In this document: in pieces, positions 23,601 through 35,510 of the stretch | Layout: the number at the start of each line of letters is the position of its first letter | How positions within the stretch are numbered: the first letter of the stretch is position 1 | Assembly (NCBI GenBank): GCA_030686995.1 | Contig: CM060686.1 | Span: 71,590,819-71,654,818 of the forward strand | Length of the DNA: 64,000 nt | Direction: 5' to 3' | Origin: Artemisia argyi | Taxonomy: Eukaryota > Streptophyta > Magnoliopsida > Asterales > Asteraceae | The notes under the pieces: model-generated | The model's database searches: none | The model's input: the letters and a program-made list of their open reading frames with translations, nothing else | What the model was told of the DNA's origin: nothing | Position numbers and translations under genes: made by a program

Positions 23601-26265
23601 GAAGAGAAGATAGCCTTCCACACAAGTCAAGGGGTCTATTGCTATACAAAAATGCCCTTTGGCCTAAAGAATGCGGGAGCAACATACCAGCGGTTGGTGG
23701 ACAATGCGTTTGAGAAGCAAGTAGGTCGCAACCTAGAGGTTTATGTTGATGACCTTGTCATAAAGAGCCATACTGAAGAAGAATTGGTGCGTGACATCGA
23801 AGAAACATTCAAAACATTGGGGAGGATCAACATGAAGCTAAATCCCAAGAAGTGTACTTTTGGCGCTACAGAAGGCATGTTTCTTGGGTATTTGATAGAA
23901 CCCGATGGCATTAAGCCCTGCCCAGAGAAGACAAAAGCTGTCATCGAACTCCCTTCACCACGCACACTGAAAGAAGTCCAGTCATTAAACGGAAAATTAG
24001 CTGGGCTAAATAGATTCTTTCCTAAATCAGCAGATAAGTCACTCCCTCTCTTTAAGACACTCACGAAGTGCACAAAAAAGGGAGACTTTCGTTGGATTGC
24101 AGAAGCGGAAGAAGCTTTTCAACAGCTCAAGCAACCTATAGCAGTACTTCCTAAACTTGTCGCACCCCGACCAGGGGAAGAATTGATCATGTACTTATCT
24201 GCAACTCATGGAGCAGTCAGCGCGGTGCTATTGACAGATAGGAACTCTATTCAAACACCAATATACTTTGTAAGCAAAGCACTCAAGAAGACAGAGACTA
24301 ACTATACTGCCATGGAAAAGCTGGTCCTAGCTTTAGTATTCGCAGCTAAGAGACTGCGCAGATACCTTCAAGCACACCCAATAGCTGTAATTACGGACCA
24401 ACCTATCAAGCAAGTTATCTCTAAACCTGACGCATCAGGGTGGCTACAAAAATGGAGTGTGTTATTGAGCGAGCATAACATCTCTTATAGACCACGCACT
24501 GCGTTTAAAGGACAGATATTGGCATACTTCATCCTTGAGAAACCAGATACCGATACTCCACCTTCAAAGAGCGAGGTAACGCTACAAGAACCATGGGTTC
24601 TATTCACGGATGGATCTTCGTGCGTAGATGGGTCAGGCGCAGGCCTTATCCTCACTAGCCCAGATGGAACGGAATTCACTTACGCACTACGTTTTGAATT
24701 CACAGCAACAAAAAATGAGGCAGAATATGAGGCCCTACTTGCTGGACTACGCATAGCAACTCAAATGGGTGTACGCAACCTAGAGGCAAATGTCAATTCC
24801 CAATTAGTGGCCAATCACGTATTAGGCGAATATGTGGCTAAGGAGGAACACATGATCCAATACCTCGACAAAACCAAGTTCCTAATCCAGAATTTCAACT
24901 GGTTCACCATCAAACAAGTTCCTAAAGGAGAAAACAGAAAAGCAGATGCGCTGAGTAAGATCGCATCTACAAGCTTTGCATACCTGTCGAAACAGGTATT
25001 GGTGGAAACCTTGAAGAACAAATCTATCTCTGAGATGGAGGTATCCACAGTGATAGAAGAAGAGAATCCTACTTGGATGACACCTATCATAGAATTCATA
25101 AGCAAGGGAATATTACCCCAAGAACAGAAAGACGCTCGACGGATACGGCGCACAACGCAGAGGTTCGAACTTCGAGATGGTATCCTATATCGACTTTCAT
25201 TCCTACAACCATGGCTTCGGTGCGTTGGACCTCTTCAGGTAGATTACGTACTCCGAGAGATCCACGCTGGGTCATGGAGCATGCACTCAGGATACTACTG
25301 GCCTACTATGCATCGCGATGCGCGAGATATGATAAAGAGATGCAGCGACTGCCAAGTCCACAGACTCATCCCGCGCCGACCACAATAAGAGCTGACACCT
25401 ATCACCTCACCATGGCCATTCTATAAATGGGACATTGATATTGCAGGCCTCTTTCTAGTTGCAGTGGGGGGACTAGAGTTCCTCATAGTGGCCATAGATT
25501 ATTTCACTAAATGGATTGAGGCAAAAGCAGTGGCAAGCATCACAGGCAAGCAGGTCAAACGCTTCGTTTGGGATAACATTGTATGCCACTTTGGCCTAAC
25601 TAGAGAAATTATTTCGGACAACGGAAAACAATTCCGCGATAACCCGTTCAAAGACTGGTGCGCGTAGCTAAATATCACACAACACTTCGCGTCAGTTAAA
25701 CACCCACAAACCAATGGTTTGGTTGAACACGCGAATCGCAGTCTAGGCGAGGGAATTAAAGCGCGTCTTGACAAACACAAAGGAACTTGGGTGGATGAAT
25801 TGTCGCATGTATTATGGGCGCACCGCACAACAATCAAAGTCAGCATTAGAGATACACCATTCTCTCTTGTCTATGGGACAGAAGCTGTCATACCAGCCGA
25901 GATTGGAATGCCAACTATCCGCACGGCGGAAGTCAATGTCACAACTAATGACAACGAGCGACACATAGACTTGGATCTGTTGGAAGAAAGGCGCGAATGC
26001 AATACGTGCAGTAAGAGCTAAGTCAAAGATGAAGAAGTATTATGATGCAAAATTCAGAAACACTTCTTTCAGGCCAGGAGACTTTGTATACCGTGCCAAT
26101 GATGCAAGTTACGTAGAAGACACGGGCAAGCTTGGACCCAAATAGGAAGGACCCTATGAGGTCACAGAAGCACTAGGCAACGGTGCATACAAGTTGCGTG
26201 ACATGGAAGGCCATGAGCTAGCACGCACTTAGAACATCTGCAATCTCAAGAGATGCTATCTTTAG
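20631..26265 (+). pseudogene. Tat gag-pol polyprotein (PR, RT, RNase H, second RNase H, IN), broken
   Basis: The start is probably ATG 20631 (MTKHKTQ), frameshifted soon after. From 21042 one frame runs to about 25990, interrupted by stops at 21378, 22737, 23577, 25386 and 25665. The reading then shifts by one and ends at 26263-26265. Order: charged N-terminal gag; gag core (YDGTGDPDDHLKIFE near 21630); a degenerate zinc knuckle (YHGQKGHTTNEC); protease VDGGASADIMYEH; RT with YVDDLVIKS near 23740; RNase H; a second RNase H at about 24576-24965 (FTDGSS, NEAEYEALLAGL, KADALSKIAS), typical of Tat elements; an HHCC region (CSDCQVH); an integrase core (AIDYFTKWIEAKAV, SDNGKQF, KHPQTNGLVEHANRSL); and a C-terminal domain. 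Many stops replace Gln, Trp or Arg codons (CAA, TGG, CGA). It formerly supplied capsid and replication enzymes. Confidence 0.93.
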
Positions 26266-26983
26266 GACAGGCTACGGCCCACACACCGACACTTCTGCAC
26301 TTTAGTAAAGTGCCTAATAAATGTCCGTGTATTTACATTTTTTTAGGAATTGTCTTTTATTTTCAAAAACTTGCAAGTATTAATAAAACGTTGTGGTTTC
26401 TAGCTAACTCCACAACAAATTTAACTTTATTGCTTACATTTTTTTTCTCATTAATGTCTCAATATTGTTAATTTATATTCTTGCCTACATGGCGTGCATG
26501 CACTTATTAAGACCCACGATGGTAGAAAGGATGAGTAAACCTACTAAATAACTCATTGAGTAAGAGGGTTGCAAACCCATCAACATTGGATCACGCATCC
26601 TTGCTAAACACCTTACTTTCGAGACGTTGAAGTAAGTTTAATGAGCATCCCACGAAGGATACGCAACAACGCACACTGTGCGCGTTTAGCAATTTAGGAG
26701 CCAAGACTTTTGGTTCCTTAATATGGTATTTGCAGCACGCTGCAAGTTTATCCACACACTTATGAATTTTTATTCACATATATTTATTAAGTTATGGACT
26801 TAATACAAATTTTCCTAAGTACACTTTGGTTTCAATTTGACTCTTGGAAAGTCTTTCACGAAAAGAAAAATAGTCTAAGTACAAAATGATACAAACAAGA
26901 CGTACAAAAATTTAAACATTATTATTCATTATCCATGAGTTACAGATTCAATATATACAACAAACAGATGAATCCATAGAAAT
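26266..26983. other. Noncoding spacer between pol and the antisense ORF
   Basis: No coding sequence. It presumably holds the 3' end of the antisense transcript. Convergent transcription of pol and the antisense ORF meets here. Confidence 0.6.
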
Positions 26984-29626
26984 CTACATGCTGCAAGCAC
27001 GTCTATGCCCTGAGCTACTAGCCGTAGACGCCAACTGCCCAACCTCACTCAGCTTTCTCAACATGCTACTATCTTCCTGTGACATTGTCGGCACACTAAC
27101 AGGAATTCCGTCAGACCTAGGAAGATGGGCCGCGCCAACACCACATAAAATGGCTTTCCCTTTCACACCCTTCTTACATGCAAGCCTTGTAATATGAGCC
27201 TCCAAGGACTTCTTGAGAAGTATCTCCTTCTCAAGGGCGAAAGGATTCAGCATGTCGCAGGGGCGAGCAAAAATGGGCACCTGCAGCTGTGACTCATCCG
27301 GCTTCAAAAAGAAGTCAGGCTGCACCTCCGCACCTTCAGCTATGTGCCTCGCCAGAGTCAGCCCTTGCATAATCACGCCGATACAGTAATATTGATCACA
27401 CTCTAGCTGGGCGATATGGGGGAAATCAAATACCCTCATTTTCTCCATGGCAGCAACGAGCTCCGCATAAGCATCAGCCTTATAACCTGGCACTTCTGCG
27501 AGCGACACTGTCAGCATCTTGCTCTCATCCAGCTCCTCCATAACCTGAGCCTTGCCACGTGCCATGGCACACTCCACAACCTTCCCAAAGGCCTCCACAA
27601 CCTCCTGGGACTCCAGCGTGCCCATGGCAGCCAAGCGAAGACCGTGACTGATCAACCACCAAAGAATACAACAACACACGCATTAGAAGATAACAACTTC
27701 AAAGGAATTAAGCACAAAAAAGGAAATTAAAAAGAAATAAATACCTGCGCTCAGCAACAGCGGACACTAGATGAGGGTATAACTCCTCATCATACTCAAT
27801 GCTCAACTTGCGCAGCTTACTTTCCTGCGTCTCCAGGGCAGTCTCTACAAACTTGCGGAACTCAGCAAGCTGGGCGAAGTGCTTGCCTCTGTTCTCTTGC
27901 AGGCACTTTAGTCACCAGGCTCAGTTTGTTCTGTACTGCTCAGCAGTAGCACGCTCGTGCTTCACCTCAGCCAACAAGGTCAATCTCTCATCTGCAAGCC
28001 TCCTGGAGTACGCAGTGGTTGACCCTACTTCCGCCTACGCACTAGCCAGCTGTGCCCTCAGAAGCGCAATTTCTTCATCCTTCTGCGCAAGACGGCTGCT
28101 CTCACCAGAATAGCTAGCCTTCAACTGAGCGACCAACTCAGCCTGCTGCGCAGCGGCAAGGCCTAGCTTCTCCACCAAGGAACCAATGGGCACGCTACCC
28201 AGTGCCCTTGGCTTAGTCTCATCACCCTTCTGTGAAAGCTCATCAGAAGGCACAAAACTCGCCCTGGGTGGCGACCTTTGCGCAAAAGCAGCAGCATCCG
28301 CAACATCTTCAACACTTCACGCATACAACAAACAGTTCAAATTCATATTCTAAAGTCACAAATAGTAAAGAAATTGAAGCAATAGCAGCATAAACTACAT
28401 TACTTACATGAGGGGAGGAGACTTGGGAATATCTTTGTCCGCGCCAGTGGCGGACGCATCCTCCTCTGCGGATGATTCGTCATCCGCAATCAGGTGGCGT
28501 CTCCTTTTAGAAGTGCCAGCACCATAACCACCAGACGCTCATTTACGCTTCACACCTTGGCTAGTCCCCTCTAGCTCAAGGATTTGCACACTATTTGATG
28601 ACTCAGTGTGCGATTCAGAAGCCACCGGAGACTGTTCCCTAGATTGGGGAACACTCTACAATGGAGTAACTTGTAAGGCCGGCTTGGGAGAATCTTCAGG
28701 CCCCCCTTGATCAAGCTCCATAGTGCGCCCTGCGGTAGCTTCCATAACTGGCATCTCGCCTTCCCTCAAAGGGCGCACTCCTACCGTCACCAGCTTGGGC
28801 TTCTCCAAGTGCACTACAGCAAACAGGTCCATCTCTGCGCAACAAAACATACACAACAGACAACGATTAGAAAAGTAATACAAAGAAAGGAGCACCTACA
28901 ATATCAAGAAGAACAAAATGAAGGACAAGCACCCACCCTCCCATCTTCGTACAAGAAAGTTGGCACTTCCGTCTCCGGTTGGAAGTAGTTACGACTGATG
29001 CCCATATGCACCAGGAACTCTTCAGGATATGCACTAATAGGGATGCGGTTGGTATCTATGGTATCCGCATCCGCCGCGCTATATGAGCCTGGGAGTGGGC
29101 GCTCATCCTTCGGTAAAGACCTTTGGGTATAGAACCCAAATTCCCACGGGAAAAAGACCTTATCAACCCAAAAGAATTTTTCCCTCCAATTCCTTAGGGC
29201 ATCTAACTTTTCCGTGTAACACTGCAAGCGCCCTGAGCGCTTGGAAAAAGACACCTACCCATTTGACCACGACGTGTGGTAAAAAGCGCGGAATAAGTGG
29301 ACGGTGGGGTTAATCGCCAACAGGCGACAATTCACTTCAAAATTGGTTATTTTTGCTGCACCTATGCAATGCAGCTGAGAAATATGAAGACGGTAGAAAC
29401 TTAGAATATCGCAAAGAAAAAGCGAAATAGGGACACGCTGGTTCTCGAATTCGAAAAACCGTGTGTATACCCCCACCTTCCCTTTGGGGAATTCCGCTAT
29501 AGACGCATCTGCATCCGCATCCGGAACTTCCGGATGCAGTGCCAATGGGATATAATAATCCGAGGAAAATTGACGTAGTTCATCCTCGGTTATATCGGAA
29601 GCAATCTCAGATAATTGAAGAACCAT
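26984..29626 (-). pseudogene. Antisense accessory ORF of the Tat element (Transposase_28-like domain and coiled coil)
   Basis: Read on minus from ATG 29624-29626 (MVLQLSEIASDITED). The first block to about 28935 carries RVPISLFLCDILSFYRLHIS and WREKFFWVDKVFFPWEFGFY, characteristic of the domain Pfam calls putative gypsy-type transposase (PF04195). One TAG at 29255-29257 replaces a Trp. Apparent introns separate the later blocks: EMDLFAVVHLEKPKL (28840-28800); a Lys/Ser-rich stretch; a coiled coil (SSRLAQKDEEIALLRAQLAS near 28100); and a last block ending RRACSM at 26984. Further stops occur near 28658 and 27910. Function in the element is unknown; these ORFs recur in Tat retroelements antisense to gag-pol. 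The domain name does not imply transposase activity. Confidence 0.8.
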
Positions 29627-30021
29627 TGTTACTAACAGCGCACTCGCTGTTACCTAATCAAGTTGTTGATTTCTGAATAAGCTATGAAAGAGTTTAACAA
29701 TGGTGGAATTGAGAATTTTCACTGTGATACTCACATTGAAAAGAAGGCGGTGATTTATATAGGGTTACCAAACCCTAAGATGATTGCCACGTGGATCCCA
29801 CTACTTTCATCGTGTGGCTAGAATACCATGGGGTACAAGCACTTTTTCACGTTTTTCAAGGGACACGTGGACAACCTCCTCATTTACCGAGGTATTTTTG
29901 AGACTATTTTGGACTAGATACATGGTCCAAGATTTCGGCGGTAAATATTTGAATCTTTCCCCACCACGCTTACCACTGACAGTATTAGTCTAGTATACGC
30001 GGCTACAATCCGCGCACACTA
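29627..30021. promoter_or_regulatory. Upstream region of the antisense ORF
   Basis: About 400 bases between the antisense start and the polypurine tract. A TATATAAATC-like TATA box on minus (complement of GATTTATATA near 29750-29760) lies about 130 bases upstream of the ATG, consistent with a dedicated antisense promoter. This is inferred from position and motif only. Confidence 0.5.
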
Positions 30022-30034
30022 GACTGGGGGGACA

Positions 30035-30523
30035 TGATGACGTATAGTCCATATTCGGGTCACGAAACCGATTAATGAACATTACTAACGTCCAAGCCCA
30101 CCATGAGTGGGCTATCATAACAATGATTTGGGCTAACATGCTAACGGTTTGGGCTGACAAAAGCCCAAACCCAAATACATTATTTATTGTCTAGATAAGG
30201 ATCTCTTATTCATGGGATAAAGATCCATAGACTGGATAAGTATTATACGCCGAAGAGTGAGGAACACGAAATCTACAAGGATTTCGTGCCTATATAAAGA
30301 ATATCATAATTCTCATTAAAGGTACGATCTACAACCCTAACTCTTCTATACAACCCTAAAACCGATTACTTACTCTCACGCCGGAGGATAATCGTGGGAG
30401 ACAATCCCACGATAAGCCTAACGGTGTTTGTTTGCTTTCTTAGTGCGCAGGTCTCAAGCAGTAAGATCTGATTGGTACGATAACAGGAACCCAAACAAGG
30501 AATGCCCAACTTTTGTATCAACA
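30035..30523 (+). repeat. Right LTR of the Tat element (489 bp)
   Basis: Same termini as the left LTR. It is preceded by the polypurine tract at 30022-30034 and followed by the AGTGG duplication. Confidence 0.95.
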
Positions 30524-30528
30524 AGTGG

Positions 30529-33500
30529 CATGTACTCCTGAGTGTCCTCCAACAACAGAATCATGAAAGTGAGCTATTAATTTGTTTCTTAGGACTGTGT
30601 CATTGCCTAATACCCATTTTCCTTTCCTCATCAACTGATCATTAGCCCAAACATACTTGGTAGCAGTTAGTGTTTTATTCTTGAGGCCTGCAACAGTCTT
30701 ATGCAAGTTTTCATCACTAGACCAAGTAGCTACCACAACATCCATAAGCTCATTAGAAGCACTACCTGACACCACACTGAACAATTCTGCTTGTTTTTCA
30801 ATCCTAGATAATGCATCTGTAACTACGTTATCTTTTCCCTGCTTGTACTCAATTTCATAATCAAAGCCAAGTAACTTGGGCAACCACTTGGACTGAAGTA
30901 GTAATTCTCTGATCTAACATGTACTTGAGACTAAAGTGACCAGTTTTAATTTTGAAGTTTCTATCCAATAAGTATCCTCTCCATTTCTGCAAAGCTAACA
31001 CCACAACTAATAATTCCTTTTCATAGGCTGACAATGATTTGTGTTTGGCTGCAAGTGTTTTGCTTAAAAAGGCTATAGGATGACCATGTTATTGAAGTAC
31101 AACACCTATTCCAAATCCTGAAGCATCAGTTTCAATTACAAACTCCTCATCAAAATTTGGTAGAGCTAACACAAGTGAATTGATCATGGCTTGTTTCAAG
31201 TTTTCAAAGGCTATTTGGGCTTGAAGATTCCACTGAAAAGCATTCTTCTTCAGTAAAACAGTCAATGGTTGACTAATCATAGCATAACCTCTTATGAACC
31301 TTCTATAGTATATTGTGAGTCCAAGGAAACCTCTTAATTGCTTGATGTTGACAGGTACTGGCCAATCCTTCATAGCTTGTATCTTACTCGGATCTGTTGG
31401 CACACCTTTTCCAGAAATTACATGACCCAAGTATTCTACTTGCCCTGTCCCAAACACACACTTGCTTTTCTTTGTATACAAAGTGTTATCCCTCATAACT
31501 TGCAACACCATTCTCAAATGATGCACATGATCTTCAATAGATGAACTGTATACTAGGATATCATCAAAGAAAACTAAGGTGAATCTTCTGAGAAAAGGCT
31601 TGAACACAAAATTCATAAGGGCTTGAAAGATGGGTGGAGCATTGGTGAGGCCAAATTGCATAACCACAAACTCATAATGGCCTTCATGGGACTTGAAAGC
31701 TGTTTTGTATACATCATCTTCACACATCCTTATTTGATGATACCCAGACCTGAGATCCAACTTAGAAAACACTTGAGCACCTTGCAACTCATCAATAAGT
31801 TCTTCTATGACAGGAATCGGAAACTTATCCTTCACAGTGAACTTATTCAATTGTCTATAATCTATGCACATTCTCCATGACCTATCCTTCTTTTTAACCA
31901 TGACTATAGGGGAAGTAAAAGGACTATGGCTTGGCCTAATCACCCCTGAATCAAGCAACTCATTGATCATAGTCTCCATTACATCTTTCTGAGCAGGAGG
32001 ATATCTAGAAGGTCTGATGTTCACACTTAATTCACTGTCTTTCAAGGGTATGTGATGATCAAAAATTCTATGTGGGGGTAAAGCTTTAGGTTCTTCAAAC
32101 ACATCAGAATATTCCTTCAACACAGATTGCAACTCCACACTTTTACTCAATTATTTACCATTAGCACATTGCATCAAATTCAGTGTAGCAAAGATACCAA
32201 AACAACACACATAATTCAAATAGGGACTTTGGTGACTGATGTATTTGGACATTACTCTGCCATTCATCCAAGACAATTCAGATTGACTTGTACCTCTAAG
32301 TACTACCTTCTTACCTTGAAACACAAATTCCATTCTGAGTTCACACATCCTTATTTGATGATACCCAGACCTGAGATCCAACTTAGAAAACACTTGAGCA
32401 CCTTGCAACTCATCAATAAGTTCTTCTATGACAGGAATCGGAAACTTATCCTTCACAGTGAACTTGTTCAATTGTCTATAATCTATGCACATTCTCCATG
32501 ACCTATCCTTCTTTTTAACCATGACTATAGGGGAAGAAAAAGGACTATGGCTTGGCCTAATCACCCCTGAATCAAGCAACTCATTGATCATAGTCTCCAT
32601 TACATCTTTCTGAGTAGGAGGATATCTAGAAGGTCTGATGTTCACACTTACTTCACTGTCTTTCAAGGGTATGTGATGATTAAAAATTCTATGTGGGGGT
32701 AAAGATTTAGGTTCTTCAAACACATCAGAATATTCCTTCAACACAGATTGCAACTCCACACTTTTACTCAATTCTTTACCATTAGCACATTGCATCAAAT
32801 TCAGTGTAGCAGAGATACCAAAACAACACATAGAATTCAAATAGGGACTTTGGTGACTGATGTATTTGGACATTACTCTGCCATTCATCCAAGACAATTC
32901 AGATTGACTTGTACCTCTAAGTACTACCTTCTTACCTTGAAACACAAATTCCATTCTGAGTTCTTTAAAATTCTACTTAATTGTGCCTAAAGTCGACAAC
33001 CATTGAACTCCCAAAACTAGTTCACAACCTCCTAATGGTAGTAACATAACATCAGATGTAAACTACACTCCTTGTACCTTCCATTGGAAATCTTTGACCA
33101 TATACTTGCTAATTAACCTTGATCCTCCAGCCATAGATACATTTAAGGGACAAGTGCTTCTAATTTTACACCCCAATTTTTTAGATGTGTACAAATCTAA
33201 AAAATTGTGAGTACTACTTGAATCCATGAGAAGATATAATAATTGTTTGAGTACATTGCCTTTGATTCTCATGGTGTTATGTGTGGGAATACCATTTAAA
33301 GAATTCAGAGAAATATGAGGTGTACATTGTGATATTCAGGCAAAACAAACTCCCCTATACCTGTTTCATCATCATCCAAACACTCCTCAAACACTTCTTC
33401 CTCCTCACTTCTAATTTCCAAAGTGAACAACTGTCCTTCACATTTATGGCCAGGCACATATTTTTTATCACAGTAAAAACATTGATTTTTAGCTCTTTTC

Positions 33501-34314
33501 TTAGCCAATTCTTTTTGACTCAAAAACTTTCTTGGAACATTTGACACATTTGCAGGCTGCTTAGTAACATACTGAGTGTTTGGTGCAGGTAATGCTAAAG
33601 TAGTTGTAGCAGACTTATTAGGCATAGCTACAGCCCTATTTGCATTCCAACCACCAGTGTTCCTAGGTGTAGCAATAGTGGAGTGCTCCTTTGTTTCTTA
33701 ACAACTTCTTGCAAACTAGCTAAACTAAAAGCATCTGCTAATGATTTAGGCTTAAACATTCTAACATTTAGTTCAATACTAGCAGGCAGTCCACCAAGAA
33801 ACATACTAATTGATTGAGATTCAGTAATATCCACTTGAGTATTCAACTTTTCAAACTTAGTTTGATACTCATTCATATTGTATTCATACCTGAGTTGTTT
33901 GAGTTCAGCCATGAGATCTTCATTCAAGGGACGAAATCTTCTTAACACAGCTTCCTCATACACATTCCAACTCACATTTCCATGATTCTTGGTGTACTAA
34001 AGATGCCATGCCAATGCCTTGTCATAAAGATGAATAGAAACCATCTTGATCTTGTCTTCCTCATGCACATTATCCACATCAAAGAACTGCTTAACTATAA
34101 ACAACCAACCTTGCACATCTTCACCATAGAACTTAGGAAACTCTAACTTTCCTATTATACTAAATCTGCTAGTTCCCTCACCTGATCTTGAATTTTGCAT
34201 CAAACCATCTATTCTTTCATTTAGACTAGCCATAACAGTACTCAATTGTTCAGCCACCCATAATTTCATTGGATCATCTGCCAATGCATCACTAGTGGCT
34301 CTAGTGTTAACCAT
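30529..34314 (-). pseudogene. Chromovirus gag-protease-RT-RNase H (5' part of gag-pol)
   Basis: Minus strand from ATG 34312-34314 (MVNTRATSDALADDP). Order: gag core (FPKFYGEDVQGWLFIVKQFF); in-frame TAG near 33995; a frameshift near 33690; zinc knuckle CFYCDKKYVPGHKC; protease with MDSSSTHNFLD, where Ser replaces the usual Gly of the active-site triplet; RT twice in part because of a 621-bp duplication; complete RT at 31089-32150 ([11 protein letters not shown]); RNase H (PIAFLSKTLAAKHKSLSAYE) after another stop near 31088; then the start of integrase up to the Tat insertion. Decay includes stops at former Gln and Glu codons. The intact-looking RT block could mislead gene prediction. Confidence 0.9.
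31720..32961 (-). repeat. Direct tandem duplication, 2 x 621 bp, within RT
   Basis: 31720-32340 is repeated at 32341-32961 with about ten mismatches (1.6%, hand count). Being a multiple of three, it leaves the pol frame intact across the junction (QIRMCE followed by LRMEFVFQ). The unit spans the protease-RT linker and the RT fingers. One copy has acquired a TAA at 32151-32153 where the other reads GAA. Confidence 0.95.
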
Positions 34315-34596
34315 TGTCGCTTTTCTATTTCAAGAACTTCTGATTACACCACAGAGAACAATTATTCCACCGTATAGCCCTAACTAATGTATGTATGAAT
34401 TGGAAACGGAACGAATAAGAAGAATGACGTCTTTGTGATTAGACAGATGGTCTAGAATGATCGGAATTGATGTTTATACGGTGGGTTGACTTTAAAAGTC
34501 AACGGATGATGGTGGTGGTGTTTAACAGAAACGTTTGTTCTAACAAAAAAACATTTAGGATAGTGGTAGGTAGCAGGACTGACTCTTGATACCAAT

Positions 34597-34873
34597 TGAA
34601 ACACTCAGATTCTATTTATAGAATGAAGAGTATTTCTAGCAATCAATAGGAATTATAATAAGAAGAATATAACTCGAAATTGAACGCAAGTGATTTGTTA
34701 TTGATTATAGAATTGTGTTTGTTACAAACAGAGAGAATGGAAATCAAAGACTACTCTAATTGATTACAATTGTGGTATTTATAATGAAAAGTGAATGGTA
34801 GAAAAATGGCGAGAAATTCTGTTGTAAAGCTGTTTTGAGATATGTTGACTGGTCATGCTTCTGGCACGTGACA
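34597..34873 (-). repeat. 5' LTR of the chromovirus (277 bp)
   Basis: On plus it runs from TGAAACACTCAG to GGCACGTGACA; on minus it is TGTCACGTG...GTGTTTCA, followed by the Met-type primer site (34583-34596). A minus-strand TATA box (TTATAAATACC, near 34780) fits the transcription direction. Confidence 0.88.
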
Positions 34874-35098
34874 CATTTTAGGATTTTTCACAACAATTTT
34901 CTACTTTTTATTTCAATCAATCAAATGAGACTTTAAGTAAACATAATATTTGATCGATCAAAAAGTGTATAAGGGAATTCTGTATTATTATTATTATTAT
35001 TATTATTATTTTTAGTTTTTATTATTTATTTATTTTATTTAAAAAGAAAAGAAAAAAAAGAAATGTGAGTATCTAATTTTCTTTCCACCGACTTTGGG
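34874..35098. other. Spacer between chromovirus and PHF5A, with a (TTA)n microsatellite
   Basis: AT-rich DNA. TTA repeats occupy about 34985-35010, followed by purine-rich AAAAGAAAAG runs. It probably contains the distal PHF5A promoter. Confidence 0.7.
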
Positions 35099-35123
35099 TT
35101 ATATATAAATCGCCCATTGGGCC
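35099..35123 (+). promoter_or_regulatory. PHF5A core promoter: TATA box and site-II-like motif
   Basis: TTATATATAAA (about 35099-35109) is followed by TTGGGCC (35117-35123), a site-II type element common in plant housekeeping genes. Transcription probably starts near 35130-35150, giving a CT-rich leader exon that ends CACCAG at 35211. Confidence 0.55.
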
Positions 35124-35510
35124 ATTTGCTTAACATTTTCTACAAGCTCCCAGACAGATTCGAAAGAAAAGAAGCAGCGCGTCACTCATCTTCTTCTTCA
35201 CCAATCACCAGGTTAGCCTTTCATAAATCCTAACTCTTTTATAGACATTCAATTTTGTCCTATTAGTGATCCAAACCCTAATTAGCATAATGATTAATAT
35301 CTTTATTAGACTGAATATCTTGAAACTGATATAGGGATATAAGTATTTGTCTTGAGAATCATAGCTTGAGTATTTATTTCAAAACGTACTAGTTTTCGAC
35401 TTTCGCGCGGCTTGTTTTGGGTGTGTTTGGTATTTTTTTTTGTTTTGATATGGTTTTTGTCTTTAGACAAATGTTGAAAAGTTGGAGAACTTGTTTAAAT
35501 GCTGTTTTTA

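Larger units (their letters stand above)
20104..30523 (+). mobile_element. Tat-lineage Ty3/Gypsy retrotransposon, 10.4 kb, young insertion
   Basis: Complete structure: 489-bp LTRs at both ends, target duplication AGTGG (20099-20103, 30524-30528), primer site after the left LTR, gag-pol on plus, a long antisense ORF downstream of pol, and a polypurine tract ACTGGGGGGACA before the right LTR. By hand count the LTRs differ at nine positions (about 1.8%), so insertion is fairly recent. It landed in the integrase gene of the older chromovirus. The second RNase H and the antisense ORF place it in the Tat group. Pol is broken by several stops, so it is now non-autonomous. Confidence 0.95.
18703..34873 (-). 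mobile_element. Chromovirus (Ty3/Gypsy, Reina-like), split by a nested Tat element
   Basis: Minus-strand retroelement. Its 5' LTR is at 34597-34873. The adjoining primer site, read on minus, is TGGTATCAAGAGTC, matching the initiator-Met tRNA type. Gag, protease, RT and RNase H run leftward to 30529; the integrase and chromodomain resume at 20098 and end near 18900, followed by the polypurine tract CAAGGAGGAAGGAT. A full 3' LTR is missing: 18703-18870 holds only scrambled LTR pieces. Short LTRs plus a chromodomain point to the Reina clade (inference). No target duplication can be read because the left end is rearranged. Confidence 0.85.

Noticed and set aside
29784..29993. 69-codon plus-strand frame near the Tat right LTR
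   Set aside because: Lies in the untranslated region between the antisense ORF and the polypurine tract; no similarity recognised.
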